Source: Gemmobacter lutimaris (GTDB taxonomy: Bacteria; Pseudomonadota; Alphaproteobacteria; Rhodobacterales; Rhodobacteraceae). Taken from it: a stretch of 64,000 bases of DNA. The notes beneath the pieces were generated by a model. The model worked only from the letters and a program-made list of their open reading frames with translations, was not told the origin of the DNA and made no database searches. Positions 1 to 9,098 of this stretch are shown here, piece after piece (within the stretch, counting starts at the first letter, position 1; every line of letters starts with the position of its first letter). Position numbers and translations under genes: made by a program. The DNA lies in contig NZ_QXXQ01000002.1 in NCBI RefSeq assembly GCF_003570715.1, forward strand, positions 248,001 to 312,000, in the 5' to 3' direction.

Positions 1-2235
1 GGCGGTCATGGCATGGATGTCCAGCCCGTCACGGAACGCCTGTTTCAGCGCCGGGATGTCGGCGATATGGGCGAGGATGCGCAATTCGATCTGGCTGTAA
101 TCAAGGCTGACCAGCACGCGGCCTTCCGGTGCCACGAAAGCCTCGCGGATGCGGCGGCCTTCCTCGCTGCGGACGGGGATGTTTTGCAGGTTCGGATCGG
201 TGGAGGCCAGACGCCCGGTGTTGGCCCCGGCGATGGAGTAAGAGGTATGCACCCGCCCGGTGTCGGGGTTGATATGGTCCTGAAGGCTGTCGGTATAGGT
301 GGATTTCAGCTTGGCGATCTGCCGCCAGTCCAGCACACGGGCGGCCAGTTGCGCGCCCTGCGGATGGGTGTCTTCCAGTGTGGTCACATCTTCCAGCACA
401 TCGGCGCCGGTGGCATAGGCGCCGGTCTTGCCCTTCTGCCCGCCGGGGATCTGCATCTGGTCGAACAGGATTTCGCCCAATTGCTTGGGGGAACCCACGT
501 TGAACTTCGTGCCGGCGATGCCCTGAATTTCCTCTTCAAGCTGCACGAGCTTTTGCGCAAAGGCGTTGGACATGCGGACCAGCGTGTCACGGTCCACCCG
601 CACGCCCTTCATCTCCATCTCGGCCAGCACGGGGACCAGCGGGCGTTCCAGCGTCTCATAAACCGTAGTGACCTGCGCGCGATGCAGCATCGGCGCGAAG
701 CGCTGCCACAGCCGCAGCGTGATGTCGGCATCCTCGGCCGCATATTTCACCGCATCGGCGATGGCCACGCGGTCGAAGGTGATCTGCGACTTGCCGCTGC
801 CGATCAGATCCTTGATCGGGATCGGCTTGTGGCCAAGGTAACGGTCGGAAAGTTCGTCCATGCCGTGATTGTGCAGGCCGGCGAACATCGCATAGCTCAT
901 CAGCATGGTATCGGCGATGGGGGCGAGGCGAACCCCCTGCCGCGCCATGATCTTCAGATCGTATTTGATGTTCTGCCCGATCTTGAGGATCGCCGGATCC
1001 TCCAGCACCGGCCTCAGCGCGGCGATGACGGTTTCCAGCGGCATCTGCCCCTCGACCGGCATATCCGTGCTGAACAGATCGCCGCCGCCCTGCCGGTGCC
1101 CCAGCGGGATATAGCAGGCCGTCCCCGCATCGACCGCCAGCGAGATGCCCACCAGATCGGCGCGCATCTCGTCAAGGCTGGTGGTTTCGGTGTCGAAGGC
1201 CACATGCCCCGCCTCGCGGATGCGGGCGATCCAGCGCTCGAGCGCCTCAGGCGTGGTGACGCCCTCATAGGCGCTGTGGTCGAAGGGAAGGGCGACCGGC
1301 TCCGGGGCATCGGTCGCGGGCGCTGCGGTCGGCATGGCGGGCGGCGTGATGTCCAGCTTGTCGGCCACGCGCTTGGTCAGGGTGCGGAATTCCATCGCGT
1401 TGAGGAAGGTCATCAACGCTTCAGGCTCCGGCTCCTTCACCTCAAGGCTTTCCAGCGAGAAATCCAGCGGCGTGTCGCATTTCAGCGTGACGAGCTCTTT
1501 GGAAACCCGGATCTGATCGGCGAAATTCACCAGCGTTTCGCGGCGCTTGGGTTGCTTGATCTCACCCGCCCGCGCCAATAGGCTTTCCAGATCGCCATAT
1601 TCGGTGATCAAAAGCGCCGCCGTCTTGACGCCGATACCGGGCGCGCCCGGCACGTTATCCACGCTGTCGCCGGCCAGCGATTGCACATCCACCACCCGTT
1701 CCGGCCCCACGCCGAATTTCTCGAACACCTCGTCGCGGTCGATGGTCTTGTTCTTCATCGCGTCGAACATCACGACGCCATCGCCGATGAGCTGCATCAA
1801 GTCCTTGTCGGAAGAGATGATGGTCACCCGCCCGCCCGCATCGCGCGCCTGACAGGACAGGGTGGCGATGATGTCATCGGCCTCGTAGCCCTCGGTTTCA
1901 ATGCAGGCGATGTTGAAGGCGCGCGTCGCCTCGCGCGTCAGGGGGAATTGCGGGCGCAGATCCTCGGGCAGTTCGGGGCGGTTCGCCTTGTAGGCGGGGA
2001 AGATCTCGTTGCGGAAGGTCTTGGACGAATGGTCGAAGATCACCGCCACATGGGTCGGGGCGTCGCCTGACTTGTTGCCCTCGATATAGCGGAACAGCAT
2101 GTTGCAAAACCCCGCGACCGCGCCGATGGGCAGGCCGTCGGTCTTGCGCGTCAGCGGCGGCAGCGCGTGATAGGCGCGGAAGATGAAGGCCGAGCCGTCG
2201 ATGAGGTGAAGATGGCAGCCCTTGCCGAAAGTCAT
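1..2235 (-). CDS. polA: DNA polymerase I (3' part cut by window edge)
   Basis: Family A DNA polymerase for gap filling and Okazaki primer removal. The minus-strand frame is open from the ATG at 2235 to the window edge (745 codons). A 5'-3' exonuclease domain covers roughly residues 1-290. A 3'-5' exonuclease domain follows, with the motif FDTETTSL near residue 345, so proofreading looks intact. The polymerase domain is seen up to motif A (DYSQIELR) near residue 708. Motifs B and C lie outside the window; the family is about 930 residues, so about 190 are missing. The gene is divergent from the small membrane protein at 2308. Confidence 0.97.
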   Translation of the reverse strand, partial: MTFGKGCHLHLIDGSAFIFRAYHALPPLTRKTDGLPIGAVAGFCNMLFRYIEGNKSGDAPTHVAVIFDHSSKTFRNEIFPAYKANRPELPEDLRPQFPLTREATRAFNIACIETEGYEADDIIATLSCQARDAGGRVTIISSDKDLMQLIGDGVVMFDAMKNKTIDRDEVFEKFGVGPERVVDVQSLAGDSVDNVPGAPGIGVKTAALLITEYGDLESLLARAGEIKQPKRRETLVNFADQIRVSKELVTLKCDTPLDFSLESLEVKEPEPEALMTFLNAMEFRTLTKRVADKLDITPPAMPTAAPATDAPEPVALPFDHSAYEGVTTPEALERWIARIREAGHVAFDTETTSLDEMRADLVGISLAVDAGTACYIPLGHRQGGGDLFSTDMPVEGQMPLETVIAALRPVLEDPAILKIGQNIKYDLKIMARQGVRLAPIADTMLMSYAMFAGLHNHGMDELSDRYLGHKPIPIKDLIGSGKSQITFDRVAIADAVKYAAEDADITLRLWQRFAPMLHRAQVTTVYETLERPLVPVLAEMEMKGVRVDRDTLVRMSNAFAQKLVQLEEEIQGIAGTKFNVGSPKQLGEILFDQMQIPGGQKGKTGAYATGADVLEDVTTLEDTHPQGAQLAARVLDWRQIAKLKSTYTDSLQDHINPDTGRVHTSYSIAGANTGRLASTDPNLQNIPVRSEEGRRIREAFVAPEGRVLVSLDYSQIELRILAHIADIPALKQAFRDGLDIHAMTA

Positions 2236-2307
2236 GGTCGTTCTCCGCGCGGTTTCATGGCAGTATTGGCACGAACGGGGGCTGTCTGCCACCCATCGGA
2301 GGCACGG

Positions 2308-2508
2308 ATGCGGGTTCTGGGGCATGCGTTGATCGGTTTCGTGCTGGGGGCGCTGGTCGCTTTGGGAATTGCGGTCGGCTTGACCTATGTGATGCCGATC
2401 TCGCAGGCCGAAGGTGCCTATGCGATGAGCGTGGCCTTCTTCTGGATGCCCGCAGGGGCGGTGCTGGGCGCCATCCTCGCGGCGATCCGTGCGAAAGGCG
2501 GGGCTTGA
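2308..2508 (+). CDS. small two-helix membrane protein
   Basis: A 66-residue protein starting at the ATG behind a GGAGG ribosome binding site four bases upstream. It has two hydrophobic segments, about residues 5-27 and 38-60, the second ending in a short basic tail (IRAKGGA). No family is recognised. It is divergent from polA with a 72-bp gap. Two apolar helices with glycine/alanine faces suggest an integral inner-membrane protein. The 184 bp that follow, before the acetyltransferase, hold nothing I can identify. Confidence 0.6.
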   Translation: MRVLGHALIGFVLGALVALGIAVGLTYVMPISQAEGAYAMSVAFFWMPAGAVLGAILAAIRAKGGA

Positions 2509-2692
2509 CGGCGCGCGGGCGCGGCGCCATGGTGCGCGCCATGCTGAACCTGATCGCCCTCGTCTCGTTTTATTGGTCCGACGCTACATAGGCGGCCGGT
2601 CAGCATTTCCACATGACCCACAGGCCGCCCGCGAGGGGCAGGCCATGAGGATCGGGGTTCCCAAGCGGGCGAAACGCAAAGGAACCTTGCGC

Positions 2693-3157
2693 ATGTCATC
2701 TGTTACCGTCCGAACCGCCGAACCCGCGCATCTGCCCGAGGTGCATCGCATGCTGATCGCGCTGGCCGCGCATCATGGCGATGCGGCGACCATTACCCCC
2801 GCCGATCTGTCGCGGCTGGTATTCCAAAGCCCGGCAACGCGGCTTCTGGTCGCCTGTCTGGCTGACAGCCCGGCGCCGCATCCGGTGGGCTATGCCCTGC
2901 TTGCGGCCCGGCAGAACATGGTCACAGGGGAGGTTGGCTATGTGATGGACCACCTGTTCGTGCAGCAGCCCTTCCGCCGGGCAGGCGTGGGCCGGGCGCT
3001 GATCGCGGCGGCGCGGCAGTTGACGGCTGAAGAAGGGCGCAGCGGGCTGACCATCTCGACCCATCCGGCGAATACCGATGCACAGGCCGCCTATCGGGCG
3101 ATGGGGCTGGCCGAACTGCCCGCGCCGGGGCCGCGCTTTGACGTGGCGCTGGCCTGA
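2693..3157 (+). CDS. GNAT-family N-acetyltransferase
   Basis: A 154-residue protein of normal single-domain GNAT length, which would transfer an acetyl group from acetyl-CoA to an amine. The acetyl-CoA pyrophosphate loop is visible as QQPFRRAGVGRAL (about residues 91-103), preceded by the beta-4 strand YVMDHLFV. The C-terminal region with TNTDAQAAYRAMGL-type spacing (here NTDAQAAYRAMGL) is typical of the family. The substrate cannot be deduced. I chose the ATG at 2693; an upstream in-frame extension to 2489 has no family resemblance. Confidence 0.85.
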   Translation: MSSVTVRTAEPAHLPEVHRMLIALAAHHGDAATITPADLSRLVFQSPATRLLVACLADSPAPHPVGYALLAARQNMVTGEVGYVMDHLFVQQPFRRAGVGRALIAAARQLTAEEGRSGLTISTHPANTDAQAAYRAMGLAELPAPGPRFDVALA

Positions 3158-3229
3158 CCGCAGGCGGAAAGGGGCGCGCAAAGCCGCAGATGCTGCAGCC
3201 GCGCCCCGCGGAATCCGGCAGAGCCGGTT

Positions 3230-3415
3230 TCAGTGGTCGTCGTGGGCGTGATCGCGGTCGATCACATAGCGTTTGTCGCAATAGCCGCATTCGACAAAGC
3301 CGGTGTCCTGCGGAATGGTCAGCCAGACGCGCGGATGGCCAAGCGCACCCTCGCCTCCGTCACAGGCCACTTTCCAAGTGGTGACGACCTGGGTTTCCGG
3401 GGCTTCGATGGTCAT
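3230..3415 (-). CDS. CHCC zinc-finger domain protein (NDUFS6-like)
   Basis: A 61-residue protein with the zinc-ligand set Cys18, His27, Cys43, Cys46, the CHCC arrangement found in the C-terminal domain of the mitochondrial complex I subunit NDUFS6 and in small alphaproteobacterial proteins. The text around the last pair ([10 protein letters not shown]) is characteristic. By homology it may be linked to respiratory complex I assembly, but nothing nearby confirms that. The C-terminus is His/Asp-rich. It is a monocistronic-looking minus-strand gene. Confidence 0.85.
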   Translation of the reverse strand: MTIEAPETQVVTTWKVACDGGEGALGHPRVWLTIPQDTGFVECGYCDKRYVIDRDHAHDDH

Positions 3416-3511
3416 GGCTGTCCTCGTGGATCATGGCTTGGCCTTCCGGCCTTGGCTGCATGATAAAAGCAGGCGGCGAGGGCGGCAAGGGCGAAGCGCC
3501 GCGCTGCGGCG

Positions 3512-3733
3512 TCAGACCGTCAGCCGGGCCACGATGCGGCGGGTGACCGGCGCCACCAGCAGCACGACCGGGAAGGCCACGGCCCAGGCAGTGAGCCAGC
3601 TGCCCATCCATTCCCCCGCGAAGCCCGGTGCCGGGCCAAGCGCGCGCAGGGTGGCGATGCCGCTGACGATGCAGGACATCAGCCCCGACAGGATCAGGCC
3701 GAACAGGACGGGGGCGAAACGGGCGGGGATCAT
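3512..3733 (-). CDS. DUF2798-type small membrane protein
   Basis: A 73-residue protein with two transmembrane helices (about residues 7-28 and 44-66). The pattern MIPARFAPVLFGLILSGLMS, then a W-rich second helix with ALVxP-like VLLVAPVTRRIV ending, matches the DUF2798 family of unknown function. No catalytic residues are evident. The 95 bp upstream carry a pair of direct repeats. Confidence 0.75.
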   Translation of the reverse strand: MIPARFAPVLFGLILSGLMSCIVSGIATLRALGPAPGFAGEWMGSWLTAWAVAFPVVLLVAPVTRRIVARLTV

Positions 3734-3778
3734 GGCAACCTCGGGGTGGATTGCGCCTGTGTTAACGCAAGACTGCCC

Positions 3779-3814
3779 GGCTGTCCTGTGCGCCGGTGCA
3801 GGCTGTCCTGTGCG
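3779..3814. repeat. short direct repeat pair
   Basis: The 14-mer GGCTGTCCTGTGCG occurs at 3779-3792 and again at 3801-3814, 22 bp apart (two helical turns), in the leader of the DUF2798 gene. It could be a tandem regulator site or simple duplication. Confidence 0.5.
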
Positions 3815-3828
3815 GGCCTGTCCTTGCG

Positions 3829-4422
3829 TCAGTTGCCCAGTTCCGCAGCGGGAATGACCGGAAAGAAAGCACCGTCCGACATCAGCCCGAACCAGTCCAC
3901 CCCTTCATGGGGGCGCGTGACGCCGATCTCGACGAGGCGGTAGAAGCTCTTGCGGTCGATCCGCGCCTCCAGTCCGCGCCGGACCATGACGTAAGGCGCG
4001 GGCTCGCCCTCCGTCCCGTGGCGTTCCACCCGGATCGGATGCTCCGGTCCCGCTGTCACCTCGTCACCGACATTGGTGGTGAAGGTCAGGCGCTGGGCGT
4101 CGCTCGTGCCCTCGCGGGTGAAATCCACCGCGATGAAGGGCGCGTCCTCGACCACGATGCCCAGCTTTTCAACCGGGGTGACAAGGTAAAAGCGCCCGTC
4201 CTCCAGCTTCAGGATCGAGGCGAACAGTTTCACCAACGGCGCGCGGCCGATGGGCGTGCCCTCGTGGAACCATGTGCCGTCGCGGGCGATGCGCATGTCC
4301 ATCTCGCCGCAATAATCGGGGTTCCACAGATGCACCGGCGGCGGGCCTTTCTTCGCCGCGCGCTGCGCCTGTTCCAGAATTCCCGAAGTTTCGACCTTTG
4401 GTCCCGATTTCGCTTTTGTCAT
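3829..4422 (-). CDS. DUF1285 family protein
   Basis: A 197-residue protein that matches the DUF1285 family: an N-terminal segment with HLWNPDYCGEMDMRIARDG followed by W-x-HEGTPIGR, and a second half ending with DWFGLMSDGAFFPV. The family is uncharacterised and mostly beta-strand. It is divergent from the MoxR operon with only 58 bp between start codons, an arrangement I believe recurs in related genomes, so a shared promoter region and a linked envelope role are plausible (inference). Confidence 0.85.
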   Translation of the reverse strand: MTKAKSGPKVETSGILEQAQRAAKKGPPPVHLWNPDYCGEMDMRIARDGTWFHEGTPIGRAPLVKLFASILKLEDGRFYLVTPVEKLGIVVEDAPFIAVDFTREGTSDAQRLTFTTNVGDEVTAGPEHPIRVERHGTEGEPAPYVMVRRGLEARIDRKSFYRLVEIGVTRPHEGVDWFGLMSDGAFFPVIPAAELGN

Positions 4423-4480
4423 TTGTGCCCGCGCCCGTGATCCGTTCTAATGTGAATATAGTCTACGAAGGGCAGATGTC

Positions 4481-5479
4481 ATGACCGATGAACTGGTGAC
4501 GCGGATCGAGGCGCTGGGCGACCGGCTGGCAGCGGCCAAGGCCATGATCGACAAACGCTTCATCGGGCAGGAAAAAGTGGTCGATCTGGTGCTTGCGTCG
4601 ATCCTGTGTGGCGGTCATGCGCTGCTGGTGGGTCTGCCCGGTCTGGGCAAGACGCGGCTGGTGGATACGCTGTCCACCGTGCTGGGCCTGCACGGCAACC
4701 GCATCCAGTTCACGCCCGATCTGATGCCCGCCGATATTCTGGGCTCTGAAGTGCTGGAAACCGCCGCCGATGGCAGCCGCGCTTTCCGTTTCATCGAGGG
4801 GCCGGTGTTCTGTCAGCTTCTGATGGCGGATGAGATCAACCGCGCCAGCCCCCGCACGCAATCGGCGCTGTTGCAGGCGATGCAGGAACGCGAGGTGACC
4901 ATCGCCGGGCAGCACCGCCCGCTGGGCCGCCCGTTCCATGTGCTTGCGACGCAGAACCCGATCGAGCAAGAGGGCACCTATCCGCTGCCCGAGGCGCAGC
5001 TTGACCGGTTCCTGTTGCAGATCGACGTGGCCTATCCGGTGCGTCAGGCCGAACGCGACATCCTGCTGGCCACCACCGGCGCGACCGAGGCCGCCGTGCA
5101 TCCGGTGTTCACCGCCGAAGAACTGCTTGGTGCGCAAGAGGTCATCCGCCGCATGCCGGTGGGCGACAGCGTGGTCGAGGCGATCCTCGATCTGGTGCGC
5201 GGCTGCCGTCCGGGCGAACCCGAGGGGGCCGCGCTGGCTGGCACGCTGGCATGGGGGCCGGGGCCGCGTGCGGCGCAGGCGCTGATGCTGGCAGTGCGGG
5301 CGCGCGCGCTTTTGGAGGGGCGGCTGGCCCCGTCGGTCGCCGATGTGGCAGCTCTGGCGCAGCCGGTGCTGGTGCATCGCATGGCGCTGACCTTTGCGGC
5401 ACGGGCGCGGGGCGAAAGCCTGTCCGAAGTCATTGCCGCCGCCACGGCCCGCCGCCTCGGGCTTGAGGCTGCCGCGTGA
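4481..5479 (+). CDS. MoxR-family AAA+ ATPase
   Basis: A 332-residue AAA+ ATPase of the MoxR group. Walker A is GLPGLGKT (residues 51-58), Walker B LLMADEIN (113-120), and the sensor region contains ATQNPIEQEGTYPLPEAQ-like text. MoxR proteins act as chaperone-like ATPases that activate or mature partner proteins, usually encoded with a DUF58 protein. That is what is seen here: the stop overlaps the start of the next gene by four bases. First gene of a four-gene translationally coupled operon. Confidence 0.93.
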   Translation: MTDELVTRIEALGDRLAAAKAMIDKRFIGQEKVVDLVLASILCGGHALLVGLPGLGKTRLVDTLSTVLGLHGNRIQFTPDLMPADILGSEVLETAADGSRAFRFIEGPVFCQLLMADEINRASPRTQSALLQAMQEREVTIAGQHRPLGRPFHVLATQNPIEQEGTYPLPEAQLDRFLLQIDVAYPVRQAERDILLATTGATEAAVHPVFTAEELLGAQEVIRRMPVGDSVVEAILDLVRGCRPGEPEGAALAGTLAWGPGPRAAQALMLAVRARALLEGRLAPSVADVAALAQPVLVHRMALTFAARARGESLSEVIAAATARRLGLEAAA

Positions 5480-6348
5480 CCACTTCCCACGACCTGCGTG
5501 CAAGGGCCGAAACGCTGGGCGCCACACTGCCGCCGTTGCTGGCGGCAGCGGATCATCTGGCGCAGGCGGTGGTTCTGGGCGACCACGGCCGCCGCCGTGC
5601 CGGTCTGGGGGATGAATTCTGGCAGTATCGCCCGGCCCATGCCGGGGATGGCGCGCGCGGCATCGACTGGCGCCGCTCGGCCCGGTCGGATGCGCATTTC
5701 GTGCGCGAACGCGAATGGCAGGCGGCGCAGAGCGTGGCGCTGTGGGTTGATCCGGCGGCTTCGATGCGGTTTTCCGGCGCGAAGGACCGCCCGACCAAGG
5801 CGGACCGTGCGCGGCTTCTGGCGCTGGCGCTGGCGGTGTTGCTGCTGCGCGGGGGCGAGCGGGTCGGGCTGGCGGGCGGTGACATCGCGCCGCGTTCGGG
5901 CCGGGCGCAGGCCGAACGGCTGGCGCTGGCGCTGGCCGAGGACAGCGCCGAGGATTACGGCCGCCCCATGGTTGGCGGCTTGCCGCACCATGGCCGCGTC
6001 GTGCTGATCTCTGATTTCCTTGGCGATCTGGCAGGGGTCGAGGCCGCGCTGGAGGCAGCCACAGCGCGCGCTGCACGGGGCGTGCTGCTTCAGGTGCTGG
6101 ACCCGGCGGAGGAGGATTTTCCCTTCGACGGCCGCACGATCTTTGAATCCATGGGCGGCACCTTGCGCCATGAAACCCGCCGTGCGGGTGACCTGCGCGA
6201 CCGCTATCTGGCGCGGCTGGCCGAACGCAAGGCGCGGCTGGCGGACCTTGCCGCCGCCTCGGGCTGGCATGTGACCACGCATCACACCGGCACCGCGCCG
6301 CAACCGGCTCTGCTGTGGCTTTACCGGGCGCTGGAGGCCGCGCTCTGA
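5476..6348 (+). CDS. DUF58 domain protein (MoxR partner)
   Basis: A 290-residue protein with the DUF58 signature IDWRRSARSDAHFVRE at residues 63-78 and a following VWA-like strand (SVALWVDPAASMRFSG), although a complete MIDAS motif is not obvious. DUF58 proteins are the usual substrate or adaptor of MoxR ATPases. It overlaps the MoxR gene by four bases and the next gene by one (TGATG), so translation is likely coupled. Confidence 0.9.
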   Translation: MTTSHDLRARAETLGATLPPLLAAADHLAQAVVLGDHGRRRAGLGDEFWQYRPAHAGDGARGIDWRRSARSDAHFVREREWQAAQSVALWVDPAASMRFSGAKDRPTKADRARLLALALAVLLLRGGERVGLAGGDIAPRSGRAQAERLALALAEDSAEDYGRPMVGGLPHHGRVVLISDFLGDLAGVEAALEAATARAARGVLLQVLDPAEEDFPFDGRTIFESMGGTLRHETRRAGDLRDRYLARLAERKARLADLAAASGWHVTTHHTGTAPQPALLWLYRALEAAL

Positions 6349-9098
6349 TGTGGATGCTGGGCCCTGTCGGTTTCACCGCGCCGCTGTTGTTGCTGGCCCT
6401 GCCTGCGCTGCCGTTGCTGTGGCTGTTGCTGCGTGCGGTGCCCCCTGCGCCTCTGCGTCGCCGTTTTCCGGGCGTGGCCCTTCTGCTGGGCCTGACCGAC
6501 AAGGATGCCGAGACGGAGCGCACGCCGCTCTGGCTGCTGCTGCTGCGCATGGCGGCGCTGGCGGCGGCGATCGTCGCCTTTGCCGGGCCGGTGCTGAACC
6601 CTGCGCCGCCTGCCGCTGCGACGGATGACCCGCTGCTGATCGTGGTGGATGGCACCTGGGCCGATGCCCGCGACTGGCCGCGCCGCATCGACCGCGCGAT
6701 GACGAAGGCCGAGGCGGCCGGTCGCGCCGGGCGCACCGTCGGGCTGATCCGTCTGACCGACCGGCCCGAGGCTCCGGTGTTCCAGAGCGCTGCTGCTATC
6801 CGCGACCGTCTTGCCGGGCTGGTGCCGCAACCTTTCGTGCCTGCCGATCTGTCGGCCTGGGCCGATGTGCTGGGTGACGGGCGGTTTGAAACCTATTGGC
6901 TGTCAGACGGGCTGGACCATCCGGGCCGTGCCGATCTGGCCGCCGGTTTTGCCGCGCGTGGCCCGCTGAGCGTGTTTCAAACCCCGCGTCCGGTGATCGC
7001 GCTGAAACCGCCGGTGTTCCGCGACGGGGCGGTGCAGCTTGCCGCGCTGCGCCTGCCCGCCGGTGCGCAACAGGAGATCGAGGTTTCCGCCCGAGGCCCA
7101 GACCCGGCCGGGATCGAACGGGAGCTGGCCCGCGCAACGCTGGTCTTTGCCACCGGGCAGGGCGCGGCTGAAGGGACGCTCGACCTGCCGCCAGAGTTGC
7201 GCAACCGCCTGACGCGGTTTGAAATCGCGGGCCAGCCTACCGCCGGCGCGGTCTCGCTGACCGATGACAGCCTGAAGCGGCGCAAGGTGGCGCTGGTGGG
7301 CAGCGAGGCCGAGGCCGAAGGGTTGATCCTGCTGTCGCCCACGCATTACCTGCGGCAGGCCATGGCGCCAGAGGCCGATCTGATTGACGGTAGCCTGTCG
7401 GATGTGCTGCTGGCCAGCCCCGATGTGGTGGTGCTGACCGATGTTGCACGGCTGGGCAATGCCGAGGCCGAGGCGCTGCTGAAATGGGTGGCCGATGGGG
7501 GCACGCTTCTGCGCTTCGCCGGGCCACGTCTGGCCGCTGCGGAATGGGCGCCGGGCGAGGATGATCCGCTGCTGCCGGTGCGGCTGCGGGCCGGGGGGCG
7601 CAACCTTGGCGGCGCGATGAGCTGGGGCGACCCCCGCACATTGGCGCCTTTTGCCGAGGGCAGCCCGTTCTTCGGTCTGGCAGTGCCTGACGAGGTTTCG
7701 GTCACCCGGCAGGTGCTGGCCGAACCGGGGCCGGATCTGGCCGCCCGCACCATTGCCGCGCTGGCCGATGGCACGCCGCTGGTGACGCGCAAGGAAACCG
7801 GCGCGGGGCAGGTGGTGCTGTTCCATGTCACAGCCAATGCCGAATGGTCGTCGCTGCCGCTGTCGGGGCTGTTTGTGCAGATGCTGGACCGGCTGGTCAC
7901 CGTAGCCCGTGTCGGGGGTGGCGAAGACCGCGCGCTGGCCGGGCACAGTTTTGCCCCCGTGCAGGTGCTGGATGCCTTCGGTGTGGCGCAGGATGCGGAC
8001 AATCTGCCGGGCGTGACCGGCGAGGCGCTGGCTGCGGGGCGCCCCGGGCCCGACCTGCTGCCCGGTCTTTATGAGGAAGAGGACCGCCGTGTCGCGCTGA
8101 ATGTGACCGCGGCGGACACCACGCTGCAAGCGGCGGTCTGGCCCGCGGGCACGCCGGTCGAGGGCGCCGCGCGCGACACGGAACGCCCGTTGAAAGGGCC
8201 GTTCCTCGCCGCCGCGCTGGCCCTGATGCTGGCTGATATTCTGGCGGCGCTGGGCATTTCCGGCCGATTGTCAGGCGGGTTTGCGGCGCGGCTGATGCTG
8301 ACGCTGATGCTGGCCTTCCCGGCGCCTGCCGCGCGGGCCGATGCGGCAGAGGATGCCTTTGCCATCGAGGCGACCGGCGAGGTGCGGCTGGCCCATATCC
8401 TGACCGGCGACAAACGGGTGGACGATCTGGCGCAGGCGGGGCTGCGTGGCCTGTCGATGCGGCTGTTCGAACGCACCACCGTCGAACCGGGTGACCCGAT
8501 GGCGGTGGATATAGAACGCGACGAACTGGCGTTCTTTCCCTTCCTTTACTGGCCGGTGACCGCCGACCAGCCGCTGCCTTCGGTCAATGCCTATCGCAAG
8601 CTGAACGATTTTCTGCGCACCGGCGGCATGATCCTGTTCGATACCCGCGATGCGGGTGTCAGCGGTGGCACCACGCCGGAAGCGAAGCGACTGCAACTGA
8701 TTGCCTCCGGCCTCGACATCCCGCCGCTGGAGCCTGTGCCGGTGGATCATGTCCTGACCCGCACCTTCTATCTGTTGCAGGATTTTCCCGGCCGCTACAC
8801 CGGCCCGGTCTGGGTCGAGGCGGCACCGCCGGATGCCGCGCAGGCCGAGGGCATGCCGTTTCGCAATCTCAATGACGGGGTGACGCCGGTTGTGATCGGC
8901 GGCAATGACTGGGCGGCGGCCTGGGCCGTGGATGAAATCGGCATTCCCGCCTACCCGGTCGGGCGCGGCTCGGGCGGGGATCGGCAACGCGAGATCGCCT
9001 ATCGCTTTGGCGTCAACCTTGTGATGCATGTGCTGACCGGCAACTACAAATCCGATCAGGTGCATGTGCCCGCACTGCTGGAAAGGCTGGGCCAATGA
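6348..9098 (+). CDS. BatA/DUF4159 membrane protein
   Basis: A 916-residue protein. The first about 90 residues have two membrane segments in the order seen in aerotolerance BatA proteins, flanking a PLWLLLLRM stretch. A long extracytoplasmic section follows. Two more hydrophobic segments lie before about residue 690, and the last about 220 residues (from GEVRLAHILTGD to the end) match DUF4159. The start ATG overlaps the DUF58 stop by one base. Such proteins accompany MoxR/DUF58 and resemble class-I glutamine-amidotransferase folds without known catalysis. The role is inferred to be in envelope homeostasis. Confidence 0.85.
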   Translation: MWMLGPVGFTAPLLLLALPALPLLWLLLRAVPPAPLRRRFPGVALLLGLTDKDAETERTPLWLLLLRMAALAAAIVAFAGPVLNPAPPAAATDDPLLIVVDGTWADARDWPRRIDRAMTKAEAAGRAGRTVGLIRLTDRPEAPVFQSAAAIRDRLAGLVPQPFVPADLSAWADVLGDGRFETYWLSDGLDHPGRADLAAGFAARGPLSVFQTPRPVIALKPPVFRDGAVQLAALRLPAGAQQEIEVSARGPDPAGIERELARATLVFATGQGAAEGTLDLPPELRNRLTRFEIAGQPTAGAVSLTDDSLKRRKVALVGSEAEAEGLILLSPTHYLRQAMAPEADLIDGSLSDVLLASPDVVVLTDVARLGNAEAEALLKWVADGGTLLRFAGPRLAAAEWAPGEDDPLLPVRLRAGGRNLGGAMSWGDPRTLAPFAEGSPFFGLAVPDEVSVTRQVLAEPGPDLAARTIAALADGTPLVTRKETGAGQVVLFHVTANAEWSSLPLSGLFVQMLDRLVTVARVGGGEDRALAGHSFAPVQVLDAFGVAQDADNLPGVTGEALAAGRPGPDLLPGLYEEEDRRVALNVTAADTTLQAAVWPAGTPVEGAARDTERPLKGPFLAAALALMLADILAALGISGRLSGGFAARLMLTLMLAFPAPAARADAAEDAFAIEATGEVRLAHILTGDKRVDDLAQAGLRGLSMRLFERTTVEPGDPMAVDIERDELAFFPFLYWPVTADQPLPSVNAYRKLNDFLRTGGMILFDTRDAGVSGGTTPEAKRLQLIASGLDIPPLEPVPVDHVLTRTFYLLQDFPGRYTGPVWVEAAPPDAAQAEGMPFRNLNDGVTPVVIGGNDWAAAWAVDEIGIPAYPVGRGSGGDRQREIAYRFGVNLVMHVLTGNYKSDQVHVPALLERLGQ

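Noticed and set aside
6903-8129. A 408-codon minus-strand frame opposite the DUF4159 gene
   Set aside because: Antisense shadow with Gln/Arg/His-rich sequence and no family features; the sense gene has continuous operon overlaps.
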